Assembly (NCBI GenBank): GCA_963575745.1
Contig: CAUYUJ010000847.1
Span: 245,141-309,140, forward strand
From: Prorocentrum cordatum
Lineage: Eukaryota; Sar; Dinophyceae; Prorocentrales; Prorocentraceae
Direction: 5' to 3'
Length of the DNA stretch: 64,000 nucleotides
Below the pieces are notes generated by a model that saw nothing but the letters and a program-made list of their open reading frames with translations, was not told the DNA's origin and did no database searches. The translations under genes were made by a program, and so were the position numbers. Each line of letters begins with the position of its first letter. The stretch's first letter is position 1. Below, in pieces: positions 1-11,359 of this stretch.

Positions 1-170
1 AGGAGTAGGATGAGGAGGAGGAGGAGGAGGAGGAGGAGGAGGAGGAGGAGGAGGAGGAGGAGGAGGAGGAGGGAGGAGGAGGAGGAGGAGGATGAGGAGG
101 AGAAAGAGGAGGAGGAGAAAGAGGAGGAGGATGAGGAGGAGGAGGAACAGAATGAGGAGCAGGAGGAAGA
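1..170 (+). repeat. (AGG)n microsatellite
   Basis: A purine-only tract of AGG triplets with occasional GAT or AAA interruptions runs from the window edge. No gene is seen. The same motif returns at 905-960, 28.5-29.9 kb, 32.07-32.2 kb and 57.6-58.3 kb. Confidence 0.95.
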
Positions 171-199
171 TCAGTGACACACCTATTTTTTAATGATAC

Positions 200-900
200 T
201 AGTAAGAACACGAGGAATAATAAAACGACCACGAAGACGAATACGAAGACGAACACGCACACGAGTACTAATAGCACTACTAGAATAATAATAGTAGTAC
301 GACTAAGGATAATCATAATAACTCTACCACTATTAATAACATTACTACCAATATTCATAAGAAGAAGACGAGTGATACAATGACGAATAAGAGTACTAAT
401 ACTACTACTAGTAATAACATATATCAATAATTCTGTCAATTAAGGCTAATAATTCTATCAATAATATTGCGAGGCTAATAATGCAATAACAACTAGGCTA
501 TAATTCTGCCATAACAACTAGGCTAATAATTCTATCAATAATATGGCTAGGCTATAATTCTGCAGTAACAACTAGGCTAATAATTCTATCAATAATATTG
601 CTGATATTAATGTGATTACTACCGTTACTATTAATAATAGCAACAACAATAATATTAGCAATAGTGATAGTTGACTAATAATAGTATTACTAACAACAAT
701 AGTAATAATACAACAACAAGAATACGACTAACAGTATTAATAACAATCATAAACGAATCATAGCAATAGTGATAATACTAAGAATAATGATAATAGTACT
801 AATACTACGAATGATACTAATAATAGAAATACTAGTAATACTAATAGCAATAATAATAATATTAATACTAATAGTAATACTACTACTACTACTAATAATA
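200..900. other. AT-rich island with degenerate 54-77 bp repeats
   Basis: This stretch is far richer in A/T than the rest of the window and is built from AATA, ACTA and CTAATA words. The phrase GGCTAATAATTCTATCAAT starts at about 444, 521 and 575, so a degenerate tandem repeat is present. No reading frame has a plausible protein composition. I see no gene. Confidence 0.7.
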
Positions 901-969
901 ATACAAAGGAGGAGGAGGAGGAGGAGGAGGAGGAGGAGGAGGAGGAGGAGGAAGAGGAGGAGGAGGAGG

Positions 970-1600
970 ACGGCATTTTTTTGAAACGAATGTGCTCCGC
1001 TCTAAGGCGAGAGCCACATTTTGAAAACGACCCGCCCTCCATTTGTGAAACTTTTGTCATCTTTTAAGCTTCAGAGTAAGAAATGGTGAGGAAGTCTCAG
1101 GCGCAACGCCTGGCCCGCCCCAAAAATTGGCCTCGGAGTGCGACAGGGAGGAGTCACCTGTAAGGAGGAGGCATGGAGGAGGAATGGAGGAGGGGCCAGG
1201 AGGAGGAGGAGGCTCAGGAGAGGAGCGGCGCTAAGGCGAGAGCCACATTTTGAAAACCACACGCCCTCAATCCATGAAGCTCTTGCAATTTTTTTTGAAA
1301 CGACTGTGCCGCTCTAAGGCTAGAGCCACATTTTGGAAACGACCAGCCCTCCATTTGTGAATCTGTTGTCATCTTTTTAGCTTCAGAGTCATAAATGGTG
1401 AGGAAGTCTCAGGCGGAACGCCCGGCCCGCCCCAAAAATTGGCCTCGGAGTGCGACAGGGAGGAGTCACCTGTAAGGAGGAGGAGTGGAGGAGGAATGGA
1501 GGAGGAGGAGGGGCCAGGAGGAGGAGGAGGAGGAGGCTCAGGAGAGGAGCAGGGAGGAGCAGAAGGGGGGAGGCAGGAGGCCGAGGACGCTGGCGAGGAC
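970..1600. repeat. Tandem duplication of a ~319-bp unit
   Basis: The block beginning near 970 (a T-run, GAAACGA, then GAGAGCCACATTTTG) recurs near 1286. The segment at 1048-1170 matches 1367-1490 almost exactly, including AAAATTGGCCTCGGAGTGCG. The offset is about 319 bp. Both copies end in GGA-rich sequence. No coding signal is evident. Confidence 0.85.
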
Positions 1601-1621
1601 GAGGCCATTTATCTGCGCGAA

Positions 1622-1814
1622 CGAAATGGGCACGGAAAGAATGGGCACAATGCCCAACAGCAGCTCCTGTTCATTTTGAACCGGAGGCGCTGTCCGCGCC
1701 GCCGCGGCCTGTGTCCACTTGAGACAGGAGGCCGCCTGCCCATCAGCGGCCGCTGTTGGTTTTGGGCAACTTTTGTTGTTGGGCATTGTACCCATTCTTT
1801 CCGTGCCCATTTCG
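1622..1814. mobile_element. MITE-like fold-back, 38-bp inverted termini
   Basis: Bases 1622-1659 are the reverse complement of 1777-1814 with a single mismatch in 38. The 117-bp interior is GC-rich and has no gene. The size (193 bp) and terminal inverted repeats resemble a miniature inverted-repeat transposable element, but I find no clear target-site duplication, so a non-mobile palindrome is possible. Confidence 0.7.
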
Positions 1815-1989
1815 GGCGTCCAAAGTGGAGGAGGCTAAGGGGCAGGTCCGGCGAGCTGGTCCTCTTCCCCTCGTGGCTGAGCCACATGGCCACTGTCACG
1901 GCGCCGGCCTCCGACATCCGGGGCGGCGGGGAGGACCCGCCGCACGCCCGCGCGCGCGCGGCGGGGTCCGACTCCGACCCAGTTCCGGT

Positions 1990-2447
1990 TCCTCTTCCCT
2001 TCTCCTCCTCCTCCTCGTCCTCCTCCTTCCTTCCCCTCCTCCTCCTCCTCCTACCTCCTCCTCCTCCTCCTCCTCCTCGTCATCCTCCTCCTCCTCCTCC
2101 TCCTCCTCGCGCGGCGCCTCCTCTTCCCTGGCCTCCGAGGTTGTTGTCCGTCTCGATTTGATGAGCGCGCCATCCATCCATCCATCCTCCTCCCTCCCTG
2201 CCTCCCTCCCTCCTCAAGGTGGCAGCGATTTAGATTGCCACGACGCTTTTGTTTAGGAGCTCCAGTGTTGCATTGTGGTTGTTCGGCTGCCCAGGGCGGC
2301 GACCTTTTAGATTGCCGTTCAGAAGCGCCAGTGGCGCAAGGTCGTGACTTGTGTCCACCCAGCGCACGCTCGTGTTGCGCTCTGCCCTTGGGATTTCGCG
2401 CCGATGCAGCCCGATCCCCAGACTCCTTCAAGTTTCGGACAATTCGC
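1990..2447. repeat. (CTC)n tract then gene-free spacer
   Basis: Bases 1990-2125 are mainly CTC triplets, followed by a short TCCA run near 2173-2190. From about 2200 to 2447 the sequence is of mixed composition with no recognisable gene, RNA or repeat. Confidence 0.8.
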
Positions 2448-2568
2448 GATGTAATTTTGTCGTTGTCGTTGTTGTCGTTGTTGTTGGATGTTATTGTTGT
2501 AGTTGTTGTTGTTGTTGCTGCTGTTTTTGTTGTTGTTGTTTTATTGTTGTTGTTGCTCTTGCTGTTGC

Positions 2569-2608
<40 letters not shown>

Positions 2609-2610
2609 GC

Positions 2611-2653
<43 letters not shown>

Positions 2654-2655
2654 GG

Positions 2656-2694
<39 letters not shown>

Positions 2695-2744
2695 CATTGT
2701 TGTTGTTGTTGTTGTTGTTTTCGTCGTCGTTGTTGTTGTTGTTC

Positions 2745-2783
<39 letters not shown>

Positions 2784-2906
2784 TTGTTGTTATTTTTGTC
2801 GTTGTCATTGTCCTTGTCCTTGTCCTTGTTGTTGTCGTTGTCGTTGTCGCTGTTGTTGTTGTTGTCGTTGTTGTCGTTGTAGTTGCTGTCGTCTCGTTGT
2901 CGTTGT

Positions 2907-2963
<57 letters not shown>

Positions 2964-2984
2964 CGTTGTTATTGTTGTTGTTGT

Positions 2985-3029
<45 letters not shown>

Positions 3030-3117
3030 CGTTATCGTTATCGTTCTCGTTGTCGTTGTCGTCGTCGTTGTTGTTCTGGTTGTTGTTGCTGTTATTGTTA
3101 TTGTTGGTGATGTTGTT
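2448..3117 (+). repeat. (GTT)n microsatellite, ~670 bp
   Basis: A long GTT/GTC tract opens all three forward frames as homopolymer-like Val, Leu or Cys runs and the reverse strand as Thr runs. These frames are repeat artefacts. A second such tract lies at 3262-3684. Confidence 0.97.
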
Positions 3118-3270
3118 GGTTTCGAATTCTCATTTCAGAAGAATAATTTCTTTTCACCTCCCCTCCGGTAGCCAGTACATTTTTCAAGTACAGTGTTCCT
3201 CACGGGGCTCGCACCCTGTTTTTTTACAAGGGAAAGTGAGGTGCCACCAAACTGTGTTGTTTGGCCCGTT
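3118..3270. repeat. Diverged direct repeat, copy 1
   Basis: This non-repetitive block between two GTT tracts shares order and wording with 3685-3845: a TTTCATTTC/TCATTTCAGAAG start, a GTACATTTT/GCACATTTTGT centre, then GCTCGCACCCTGTT and GGGAAAGTG. The two copies are clearly related but diverged. Confidence 0.6.
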
Positions 3271-3586
3271 GTTGTTGCCATTGTTGTTGTTTTAGTTGTT
3301 GTTGTTGCTGTCGGTGTCGTCGTCGTCGTCATTGTCGTCGACGTCGTCGTCATCGTTGTTTTTGTTGTTGCTGTTGTCGTCGTCGTCGTCGTTGTTGTTG
3401 TTGTTGTTGTTGTTGTGGTCGTCGTCGTCGTCGTTGTTGTTGCTGCTGTTGTTGTTGTGGTTGTTGTTGTTGTTGTTGTTTTTATTGTTGTTGTCGTCGT
3501 CATCTTCGTTGTTTAAGCTGTTGTTGTTGATATTGTTGTTATGGTTGTTGTTGTTGTTGTTATTGTTGTTGTTGTGTTGTTGCTTA

Positions 3587-3629
<43 letters not shown>

Positions 3630-3684
3630 CATATTACTGTTGTTGTCGTCGTCGTGGTCGTTGTTGTTTGTTGTTGTTGCTGTT
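3262..3684 (+). repeat. (GTT/GTC)n microsatellite
   Basis: Second GTT-type tract with many GTC interruptions. Open frames here are artefacts of the repeat. Confidence 0.95.
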
Positions 3685-3845
3685 GACGATTTTTCATTTC
3701 TGAAGAGTAAGTGTTGTTGATCCCCCTCCTCCTCTGCGGCACATTTTGTCTTTTCAATGGAAGTGCCCTTCCCAGCGCTCGCACCCTGTTGTTTATCGGG
3801 GAAAGTGTTGAGCCTCAGAATTCTGTCTTCGGCCCCTGATTTACA
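3685..3845. repeat. Diverged direct repeat, copy 2
   Basis: Related to 3118-3270, sharing GCTCGCACCCTGTT and GGGAAAGTG in the same order and orientation. Each copy follows a GTT tract, so tract and block may have been duplicated together. Confidence 0.6.
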
Positions 3846-4936
3846 ACAATGGCTCCAGCGTTATTCTTCCACACAATTTATTTCCAAATCGCGCTCTCGC
3901 GCGGGACGTCCTCAAATTTATTCGGACGCCACGCCCTCGACACTCAGGAATCACGAACTTGCTGTGGATTTCCTCGTGATTTATTTGGGAATCGCGCTAT
4001 CGCTTCAGAATTCCTTGCGCAGCTTTGTGCAGGAAGGGCGAGGATGGAACCCTGGCCTCGCCCCTTCCAGAGGCACCTTCCCAGGCGTGCGGCGCTCGTT
4101 ATTTCCTGCCGCGGAAGGACAAGGCAGGCCCGACTTTGCTTGGGCCCCGTCGCACCTCGCGATCGACGGCGCGCTGGACACAGGAGCGTCAGTGTTTGAC
4201 GTGCAAGGGGATGCGTGGGCAGATTATACTCTGCCCGCCTCGGAGCCCTATCCCACGCGTTGCCAGAGAAGTCTGCTGACGTGGTGGATCTCCGGGTCGG
4301 GGCCGCGCAGTCTCATTTCAACGGCACCGCAACGGGTACTTACCAACGGGCACTTTGCAATTTTGCCGAAAGTTGCCACTCTAGGGCCTCCTTCTGGCAG
4401 TTCAGCGTTGCCCGCATCGGGAAGGGCTGGGTTCGCTGGGTCACTGGCCAAAGTGCCCGTTAGTGGAGTCCCCGTTTGAGGGGCGCCGACTCATGTTCGT
4501 TGCCTGGGACTGGCTGTGGCCAGAATTGTCGGGCCCTCCTCTCCTAAGGGTGAAAGACTGCGTGGTTTTTTTTTGACTGGTCTCCAACTATCGCGCGTCG
4601 AAGAAAGCCGAATCGTTGAACATAAAATCCATTGCGGATTTCGCCGGCAAAATCGTCGCCGACCTTCTGAGGGCTCGGAGAGCGTGAAGAATTGCGGAGC
4701 TCCGGCTCCGGGGCCAGGAGCGGTGTGCGGGCGGCCCGCCAGCGGCCCGCGCGCGGCACCCCCGAGAGTCGTCCCCGCAGCAGTCCGTGCGCGTTCTCCG
4801 GACGCGGGCGAGGTGCGCTGCAACGCGTGCAGTCGTGCGGCTGGCACTGAGCTCGCGCTTCGCTCTCTTCGGAGTCGCTCGCGCGGACTCTGTGAGCGGG
4901 CGTCTGAGCGCAGGCTCGGAGCGGCCCTGACGAACG
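3846..4936. other. Gene-free spacer
   Basis: The sequence has mixed, moderately high GC. Open frames on both strands have no recognisable domain, and none stands out by composition. I see no RNA gene or repeat of note. Confidence 0.5.
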
Positions 4937-5110
4937 AGCAACACACCCCCATATCCATGGGGGGGTCGCTGGGAGGAAGACTGGCTATGGATATGGGTGC
5001 GGGTTGTCGGACCCTGGGGAACGCTCCCGTTCGAGCGCGGACCCCCGTTCGACAACACGCACCCATAGCCCTTTCCGACCCCCCTATGGGTATGGGTGTT
5101 TGTTGTTGTT
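4937..5110. repeat. Nested fold-back (imperfect palindrome)
   Basis: An outer pair (about 4938-4968 with 5076-5106) brackets an inner pair (about 4983-5010 with 5047-5070). The outer arms carry CACCCCCATATCCATGG and CCCCTATGGGTATGGGTG. The inner arms carry GCTATGGATATGGGTGCGGG and AACACGCACCCATAGC. Together they could fold into one ~170-nt hairpin or cruciform with small indels. No gene is apparent. Confidence 0.65.
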
Positions 5111-5790
5111 TTTGTCAGGCCCTGTACCTGGAGGATGCCGGGAGGAGGGGGATTCTCTTCCACGAGGGGGCGGACGCCACGCTAGGGCGTGCGCTCTTGG
5201 CCGCGTCCGCCCTTCACGTCGACGGGGAGGAGGCTGTGTCGGGTGAGCCGCTTGTGAGCGTGGTCGTGCCGATCCCCTCCATGGACATGAGCTGCTCTTC
5301 CGAGCGAGGCCACCAAGTCGTGCATGCCGGGCATGCGCTCGTCTGCCGATGCTGCGCTTCCTTCCCATCCCGACTGCGCGTGGGCCCCAGGTGCCAGCTT
5401 CGGCAGGAATGCCAGGGCTTCGCGAGGGAGGAGCGCCTCCAGAGGAAACAACTGGCTGATCTGGCCAAGGTGCTTTCGAGGGTTGACCCCGAAACGGGCG
5501 TGTCGCTCGTCTCACCTCTCCACCCCGCTTCCTCGTCCTCCGTTCCTCCGCCCCCTCCTCCTGCTCCTCCTCCGCCGCAGGAGGTGCTTGGTGAATCCCC
5601 GCCGCTTGGCTAGCCTTGCCTGGGAAACCGTGCGCTCTGCGCAACGTAGCGCCACACAGGCAGCCCATTGGGGCCATGCCTACTGGCTTTCCCGCTCGGC
5701 CGCGCCGACTAGGTTTCGGTGGCATGGTCCATCGTGGTTCAGATTTTTCGCGCATCTTCGGTATTTCGTTGACGACTCGATTTGGGTTCT
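5111..5790. other. Gene-free spacer
   Basis: GC-rich sequence with overlapping open frames on both strands, none of which I recognise. It leads into a CT-rich tract at 5790. Confidence 0.45.
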
Positions 5791-6268
5791 GGCTCCTCCT
5801 CCTCCTCCTCCTCCTCCTCCCTCCTCCTCCTCCTCCTCCCTCCTCCCTCCTCCCTCCTCCTCCTCTCCTCCCCCTCCCCCTCCCCCTCCCCCTCCCCCTC
5901 CTCCTCCCTCCCCCTCCTCCTCCATCCTCCTTCCTCCTCCTCTCCTCCTCCTCCCTCCTCCTCCTCCTTCCTCCTCCCCTCCCTCCTCCTCCCGCCCCAC
6001 CCTGCCCGAGAGCCGAGGAGCCCCTGCGGGTGGTCTTCTCCTTCAACATCGGCCCGGTGGAGGGCCCGCTGCCCTGCCACCTCTGGTTCCTTCCGGCCGC
6101 TGGCCGCCGGCCGCCGCTTGTGATCGATCGCCTCGACCTTCTCCTCGCTGCTCCTCCTCGCTCCTCCTCCTCGCTCGTCCTCCTCGTCGCTCATCCTCCC
6201 CGCTTCTCTTCCTCGCTTCTCTCTCCTCCTCCTCCTCCTCCTCCTCCTCCTCCTCCTCCTCCTCGTCG
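5791..6268 (+). repeat. (CTC)n tracts
   Basis: Two CTC-rich blocks (5791-6000 and about 6150-6265) are separated by ~150 bp of GC-rich sequence. Apparent Pro/Ser/Leu frames forward and Glu/Arg/Gly frames in reverse follow from the repeat. Confidence 0.9.
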
Positions 6269-6479
6269 ACCAAAAACAATCGACACCACTCCACCTACGG
6301 CCCTCCATGTTGCGCTACGGCCCATCGGGGGCCGTGGCGTATACCACTCCACAAAAACCCGCCAGATCTCCTGGGATACGCTGAGCCCCGTGGGGCCGTA
6401 GGTGGGCGGTGTCGTTTGTTATCTGGTCTATCCTCGCTCCTCCTCCCTCCCCGGGCGGCGCTGTCAACCCCAGCTGCCG

Positions 6480-6960
6480 CCGGCTGGCCGCCGGCGATCG
6501 ATTGCCTCGGCCGGTCGATCGGCCGCCTCGATCGATCGATCGATCTAGTTGTCGGCATCAGGCACTGTTCGGGGAATCGATCGATCGATCGATCGTTCGC
6601 CTCCATCGATCGATCGCCTCGATCGATCGGGCACTGTCAGGGGAATAGGCTCAGGCAGGGATGCACCGGCCCCCAATCGCGAACTGATCGCCGATAGGGG
6701 CCCAGTATCGCACTCCGCCCAGGAGCGTCCAGATGCGCTACACGGGGCCAATCGCAGATCTGTCGGCGATGTATCGCCGATTCCAGGTCGATGCTTCCTT
6801 CCCTGAGCGGGACCCCCTCCTGACGTTCTCCCTCACGATCGCTTCGCCTCGATCGATATCGACATCGATCGATCGGTCGGTCGCCGCCTCGACGATCGAC
6901 TGCTGTCCCGGTCCATCGAGGGGAGCGAGCATCTCTTCGACCGATCGACCAGTTCAGGAG
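6480..6960. repeat. GATC/CGAT tetranucleotide cluster
   Basis: Runs of CGATCGAT occur repeatedly (about 6528-6545, 6578-6594, 6605-6628 and 6850-6880), embedded in sequence also rich in CGATCG. This is a degenerate GATC repeat. No coding domain is recognised. Confidence 0.8.
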
Positions 6961-7089
6961 CGAGGTCTTTGGGTCGCTCTGTAGGCCCTTTCCTGAGGGC
7001 CTCCCTGGAGGCCTGCGGAGGCCCTGCAGTGGGCCTTCGGGCAGTCTCTGGCGACCTCCAGAGACCTCCAGACGATGTGGGTCGGTCGT

Positions 7090-7600
7090 CGTCGTTGTAG
7101 TCGGCGTTTTGGGGGAGGGAGGTGGTGCAGTCTCCTCAATCACACATCCTCTCTCCCTCCTCCGTCGTCTCTCCTCCCTACCCACTCCTCCCGCATCCCT
7201 CCTCCATGTCCTTCCTACATCCCCCCTCGTCCCTTCTCCCTCCTCGTTCATCCTCATTCCCCATCCCTCCTCAGTCACCCCTGCTCCATCCTCCTACCTC
7301 CTCGCTCCTGTTTGCCCCTCGGCGCCCTCCCCTCCCTCCTCCTCATCCCGCTCCTCCTTTCCCCTCCTCCCTCTCTTCCTCCATCCCTCCCCCTCTACCC
7401 GTTCCAACAGCACATGCACAACCCCCCCCCCGGGAATCCGAGGGGCTGTGCGGGGGCGATTCCTGTCCCATTCCCTTTATTCCTGCTGCTCCTCCTCATT
7501 CTTCTCCTACTTCTCCTAATCCTCCTCCGCATCCTTCTCCTCGTCCTCCTCCTCCTCCTCCTCCTCCTCCTCCTCCTCCTCCTCCTCCTCCTCCCCATCG
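7090..7600 (+). repeat. Pyrimidine-rich tract ending in (CTC)n
   Basis: CT-rich sequence, with a C-run near 7425, ends in a clean CTC tract at about 7545-7593. Frames across it are low complexity and not credible genes. Confidence 0.85.
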
Positions 7601-8430
7601 TCTCTTTTGTCAGTGGTGCGCCACCCCAAGAAGGGGAAATGCGCCCTCAGTGCCTCAGCCACTCATTAGGATCAGGGTGTGAATTTTGGGCGGGGCATTT
7701 TGCGGCCCCCGCGGCCACCCAGACGTGACTCAGCAGGCCCGTCTTCTTTCTTGTTCTGGCCTCCCCCGGGGCTTACGCTGGCTCACGCTCAGTCCCTGTG
7801 GTCCCAAGTGGTGGAGGGGCTGAAGCTCGACGAGAGCAGGAGCCAGAGGGCCCGCTCCGACTCGAATTGGTGGTGCATGCCTCCTCATCTTCCTCCTTAT
7901 CTCCAGCCTTCCTCTCATCGTCCTCCTATTCTCGCTCTTCCGCACCGACTGGGTGGGGGTCAATATCGTCGCGAAGCCCGACGAAAAACCATAGGTCAGA
8001 GGAGAACTGGTGATTTGGGGTGTTTGGACCGCGTGGAAGTCGAATGAGGAGAGTGATGCGGGTCTGTCTGACGGCACGGACGGCAACAACATCATCCGTC
8101 TTAATATTGCGGTCGTCGTCGGCGTCTTTGTCGGTGTCGGCGCCGTTCATCATTCGTTGTTGATCGTTATCGTTTTCGTCTTATACGGTTTCTCTGTCTA
8201 TGTGTGTCTCCATCTCGCGCTCTCTGTCTCTCTCTCTGTTTCTCGTTTTTTTGTTCTCTACCTCTCTCTCTCTCTATTCTCTCGTCGCCGCCGTCGTCGT
8301 TTTAGCCGTCGCAAAAGACGATACATATGTTTATATGTAAGCGTGTTCCGTGGGCGCTTCAACACCACACCGCTCACCCTCCAGATCTTCGCTTCCGGCT
8401 CCTGTCCAAGGCGTTCCTTTTCCTGTGCAA
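7600..8430. other. Gene-free spacer with short (TC)n
   Basis: No protein domain or RNA is recognised. A TCTC-rich stretch lies at about 8218-8282, followed by GTCGCCGCCGTCGTC. Confidence 0.5.
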
Positions 8431-8595
8431 GCTCCTCGGCACCGCCTGCACCCTGGCCCGCCCTCCGGCCGCCTGAGGCCCTGCCCGCCTGTGCCTTGTC
8501 TCCCCAATTAGAGCTGTGCGTAGCCCGCCTAGCTTTTACCGGAAGAGGTTTGCTCTCGCCCCGCAGACCAAAAAGTGTTCCGTGGGCGCTTGGCC
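8430..8595 (+). repeat. Dispersed repeat family A, copy 1
   Basis: This ~165-bp block matches 31900-32055. Shared landmarks in order are CGGCCGCCTGAGGCC, CCTGTGCCTTGTCTCCC, AATTA then AGCTGTGC, TAGCCCGCCTAGCTT, GGAAGAGGTT and GCCCCGCAGA. I find no tRNA-type A and B boxes, so calling it a SINE is not supported. Confidence 0.75.
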
Positions 8596-8639
8596 GGCGC
8601 GCCCCAGCTGCGCGGCGAGATCGTCGAAGCTCCCCGGCG

Positions 8640-9325
8640 GGGCCTGGCGGGAGCCGCTGTGGGGCCTCTTGGGGGATTTTTGGGGCCTCCAGGGGGCTTT
8701 GCAGGGGCCTGTCGGAGCCTCTCGGGGGCGTCTCGGACCGTTTTGGGGCGCCTTTGTGCCGTTTGGCCCTTTCGGAGGCCATCCTTTGGGCCTCTCGCGG
8801 CCGCCTTGGGGCTCTCTTGTGGTCCTCTTGGGCCGTCTTGGGCTCTTGGACCGTCTTGGGGGCCTCTTTGGGCCGTCTTGGGGCCCTCTTGAGCCGTCTT
8901 GGGGTCCTCGTGGTGGCCTCTGGGGCCGTCTTGGAACCATTCTGGAGGCTGCTTGGGCTGTCATGGGCTTCTATACGAGTCGGACAGACGAGAACGCTAA
9001 AATCCTCCCAGGATCGAGTGGAATTCAATTACTTTGGCGGCCTCAGGAGGCGCTCTTGGGTCCTGTGGGGGCCCTCTTAGGCCGTCTTTTGGGCGCTTGG
9101 GGACCTCTTGGGGCATCCTGGTCGGCGGAAGTGGCGTGGCTTCGGTGGGTGGGTGGGGGGTTGCATAATATTGTAGAAGAGTACAACGTTTAGCAATGAT
9201 GTATTACTGGGATACGTTGAACTTGTGCAAGAATTGGATGCAGTGAATACGTTGCGTTTCCGCCTCCTTACACTTGCCTCTGCCAACACGTTCCTGCTGG
9301 ACGTGGATTCCTCTCGCTTCGCGGG
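8640..9325 (+). repeat. Composite repeat, copy 1 (TTGGGGCCTC array plus tail)
   Basis: A degenerate TTGGGGGCCTC array (8640-8960) is followed by GAGAACGCTAAAATC, a shorter array, CCTGGTCGGCGGA, an A/T-rich patch with TAGCAAT, and a segment containing CTGGACGTGGATTC. The same modules in the same order form 9595-10440. Pro/Arg-rich frames on the reverse strand (for example 8258-9028) are produced by the array. Confidence 0.8.
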
Positions 9326-9594
9326 GTGCACGTCCGGAGCACGTACAGTGCAGTCGTTGTGGGACCTCCTGGGAGTTCTCGCCTCTGCTACCCCTCCCTC
9401 CCGCCTCCCCCCATCCCTCCTTTTTCTTCTCCCCTCCCCCTCCTCCCTTCCAGCGCCGGCTCTAATCATGGGCGCCGCCGTGACCAACTTCACCTTGGTT
9501 GCGCTGCGCCGCGGTCCACCCAGGGCGGGGTGTTATTTTTAGATTACCTTTCTGGGGTGTCTGAACCACAAGCTGGCATTACAGTCCAGTCGTT

Positions 9595-10440
9595 GTGGGA
9601 CCCTCGGGGGGCCTCTTGTGGGCGTCTTGGAAGCCTCTTGGGGGCTTTATGAGGCCTCTTGAAGGCCTCTTTGGGGCCTCTTGGGGCCTCTTGGGGGCGT
9701 CATCGGCCGTCTTGGGGCGCTTTTGCGCCGTCGGCCGCCTTTGGGGCTCTCTGGGGGTCCCGTGGGGCCGTCTTGGGGGCCTCTTGGACCGTCTTGGGGG
9801 CCTCTTTGGGTCGTCTTTAGGGCCGTTTGGGGGCCCTCTTGGGGGCCCCTTGGGCCGTCTTGACGCCATTTTGGAGGCTGCCTGGGCCGTCATGGGCCTC
9901 TAAGAGTCGAGAAAGGCGAGAACGCTAAAATCTTTCAAACACCAACAGCAAATCAATGATTTTGGCTTCTGGAGGCGCTCTTGTGGGCGCTCTTGGGCCC
10001 TTTTTGGGCCGTTTTGGTGGGGTTTTGGGTCCTCTTGGGGCAATTTTGGACAGTCTCGGGGCCGTCTTGGGCCGTCTTGAACCATCTTGAGCCGTCTTTG
10101 AAGTTTCTTGGGCCCTCAAGAGGCCCAAGGGGCCCAAATTGTCGATTTCCAAAAAGGTGTTTCGGACGTCTTTGGGGCCCCAGAAAGGGGGGGGGGCCAC
10201 CCTGGTCGGCGGACGTGGTGTGGCCTGGGGCGGGGGGTTAGGGAGGGAGACATGATAATGTAATACAATGCAATATGTAGCAATTACGTCATAATTGGGC
10301 ACAGTGCAATGGTGCAATAATTCGATGTATGCGATATGTTGCGTAAGGGCTTCCGTTCCGCTGCGCGACCTGCCTCCGGCAACACGTCAGTGGCAACACG
10401 TCAGTTCTGGACGTGGATTCTACACGCTTGCGCCACATCC
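9595..10440 (+). repeat. Composite repeat, copy 2
   Basis: Second copy of the module series at 8640-9325, ending in AACACGTCAGTTCTGGACGTGGATTC-type sequence near 10390-10420. The array part also recurs alone at about 30950-31195 and 32640-32900. Confidence 0.8.
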
Positions 10441-10494
10441 GCCTCCACGGTGATTGCGATGTAGATTGAATGGAGAAGATGACGTGAGCGAAGG

Positions 10495-10751
10495 AGGAAA
10501 TTTATGATGATGATGATGCTGCTGATGATGATGATGATGGTGGTGGCGATGATGATGATAATGGTGATGCTGATGATGATGCTGATGAAAATGAGGATGA
10601 TGTTTATGGTGTTGATGATGATGATGGTGTTGGTGGTAATGTTGGTGATGATGATGATGGTGGTGATGATGATGATGCTGATGATGATGATGGTAGCGGT
10701 GACGATGATGATTCCGATGATGATGATGCTGCTGATGATGATGCTGATGAT

Positions 10752-10782
<31 letters not shown>

Positions 10783-10815
10783 ATGATGATGGTGCTGGCG
10801 ATGATGATTGATGAT
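10495..10815 (+). repeat. (GAT)n microsatellite
   Basis: Interrupted GAT/GATGCT tract. Met, Asp and His runs in the six frames are artefacts. Confidence 0.95.
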
Positions 10816-11058
10816 GAGGAAGAGGAGGAAAGGGAGAAAGATAAATAAGATACCTTGGTCGGGCGCCCATGTCGACAAATACAGTTTTTCTGCGGCCCGC
10901 TTTCGCGCAGGGGCGGGCTCTCCTGCTCCACGGGCCCTTTCGCCTTCCACCCTCGTTTTCATTCCGGCTTGCGCTTCTCCCCGACGCCTGGTCTTTGAGA
11001 ACAAAAAGGGCGGCGGACGACGGGCGACGGACGACGGACGACCGACGACGGACGACAG

Positions 11059-11220
11059 TCAGGAGGGGAAAAAACACACAGACACAATTTATCGTCGCCT
11101 CCCAGGTAGATATGGGAAAATATGGGCAGTGGGGGGGAAGACAGAAACCCAGAAAATATGGGAAAATATGGAGGACATTTTAATTCGTGTGTATTTATTT
11201 GTGTGTCCCAGAGCCCCTTC
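11059..11220 (+). repeat. Dispersed repeat family B (ACACAGACACA element), copy 1
   Basis: A 162-bp block begins TCAGGAGGGGAAAA, continues CACACAGACACA, contains GGGAAAATATGGG and a GGGGGGAAGACA core, and ends GTGTATTTATTTGTGTGTC followed by GCCCCTTC. It matches 26410-26570 over its full length and 30339-30436 up to the scaffold gap. The two ends carry loosely complementary ACACA and TGTGT words. Confidence 0.85.
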
Positions 11221-11359
11221 AGACAGGCGACCGACGACGATGACCGAAAGGAGAGACAGAGAAAGCGAGAGAGAGAGAGAGAGCCGCAGGTTCAGCGACC
11301 CCACGGGGGACATGCGCTTCCGGCGGCGCAGCCCCATCGACCCGAGGGAGCTGGAGTTG

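Noticed and set aside
2351-3516. Long Val/Leu/Cys/Thr open frames
   Set aside because: They are translations of GTT microsatellite DNA in all frames; no non-repeat domain is attached.
8258-9028. Reverse-strand Pro/Arg/Lys-rich frame of ~256 residues
   Set aside because: It is produced by the TTGGGGCCTC array and its frame is not kept in the second copy at 9595-10440.
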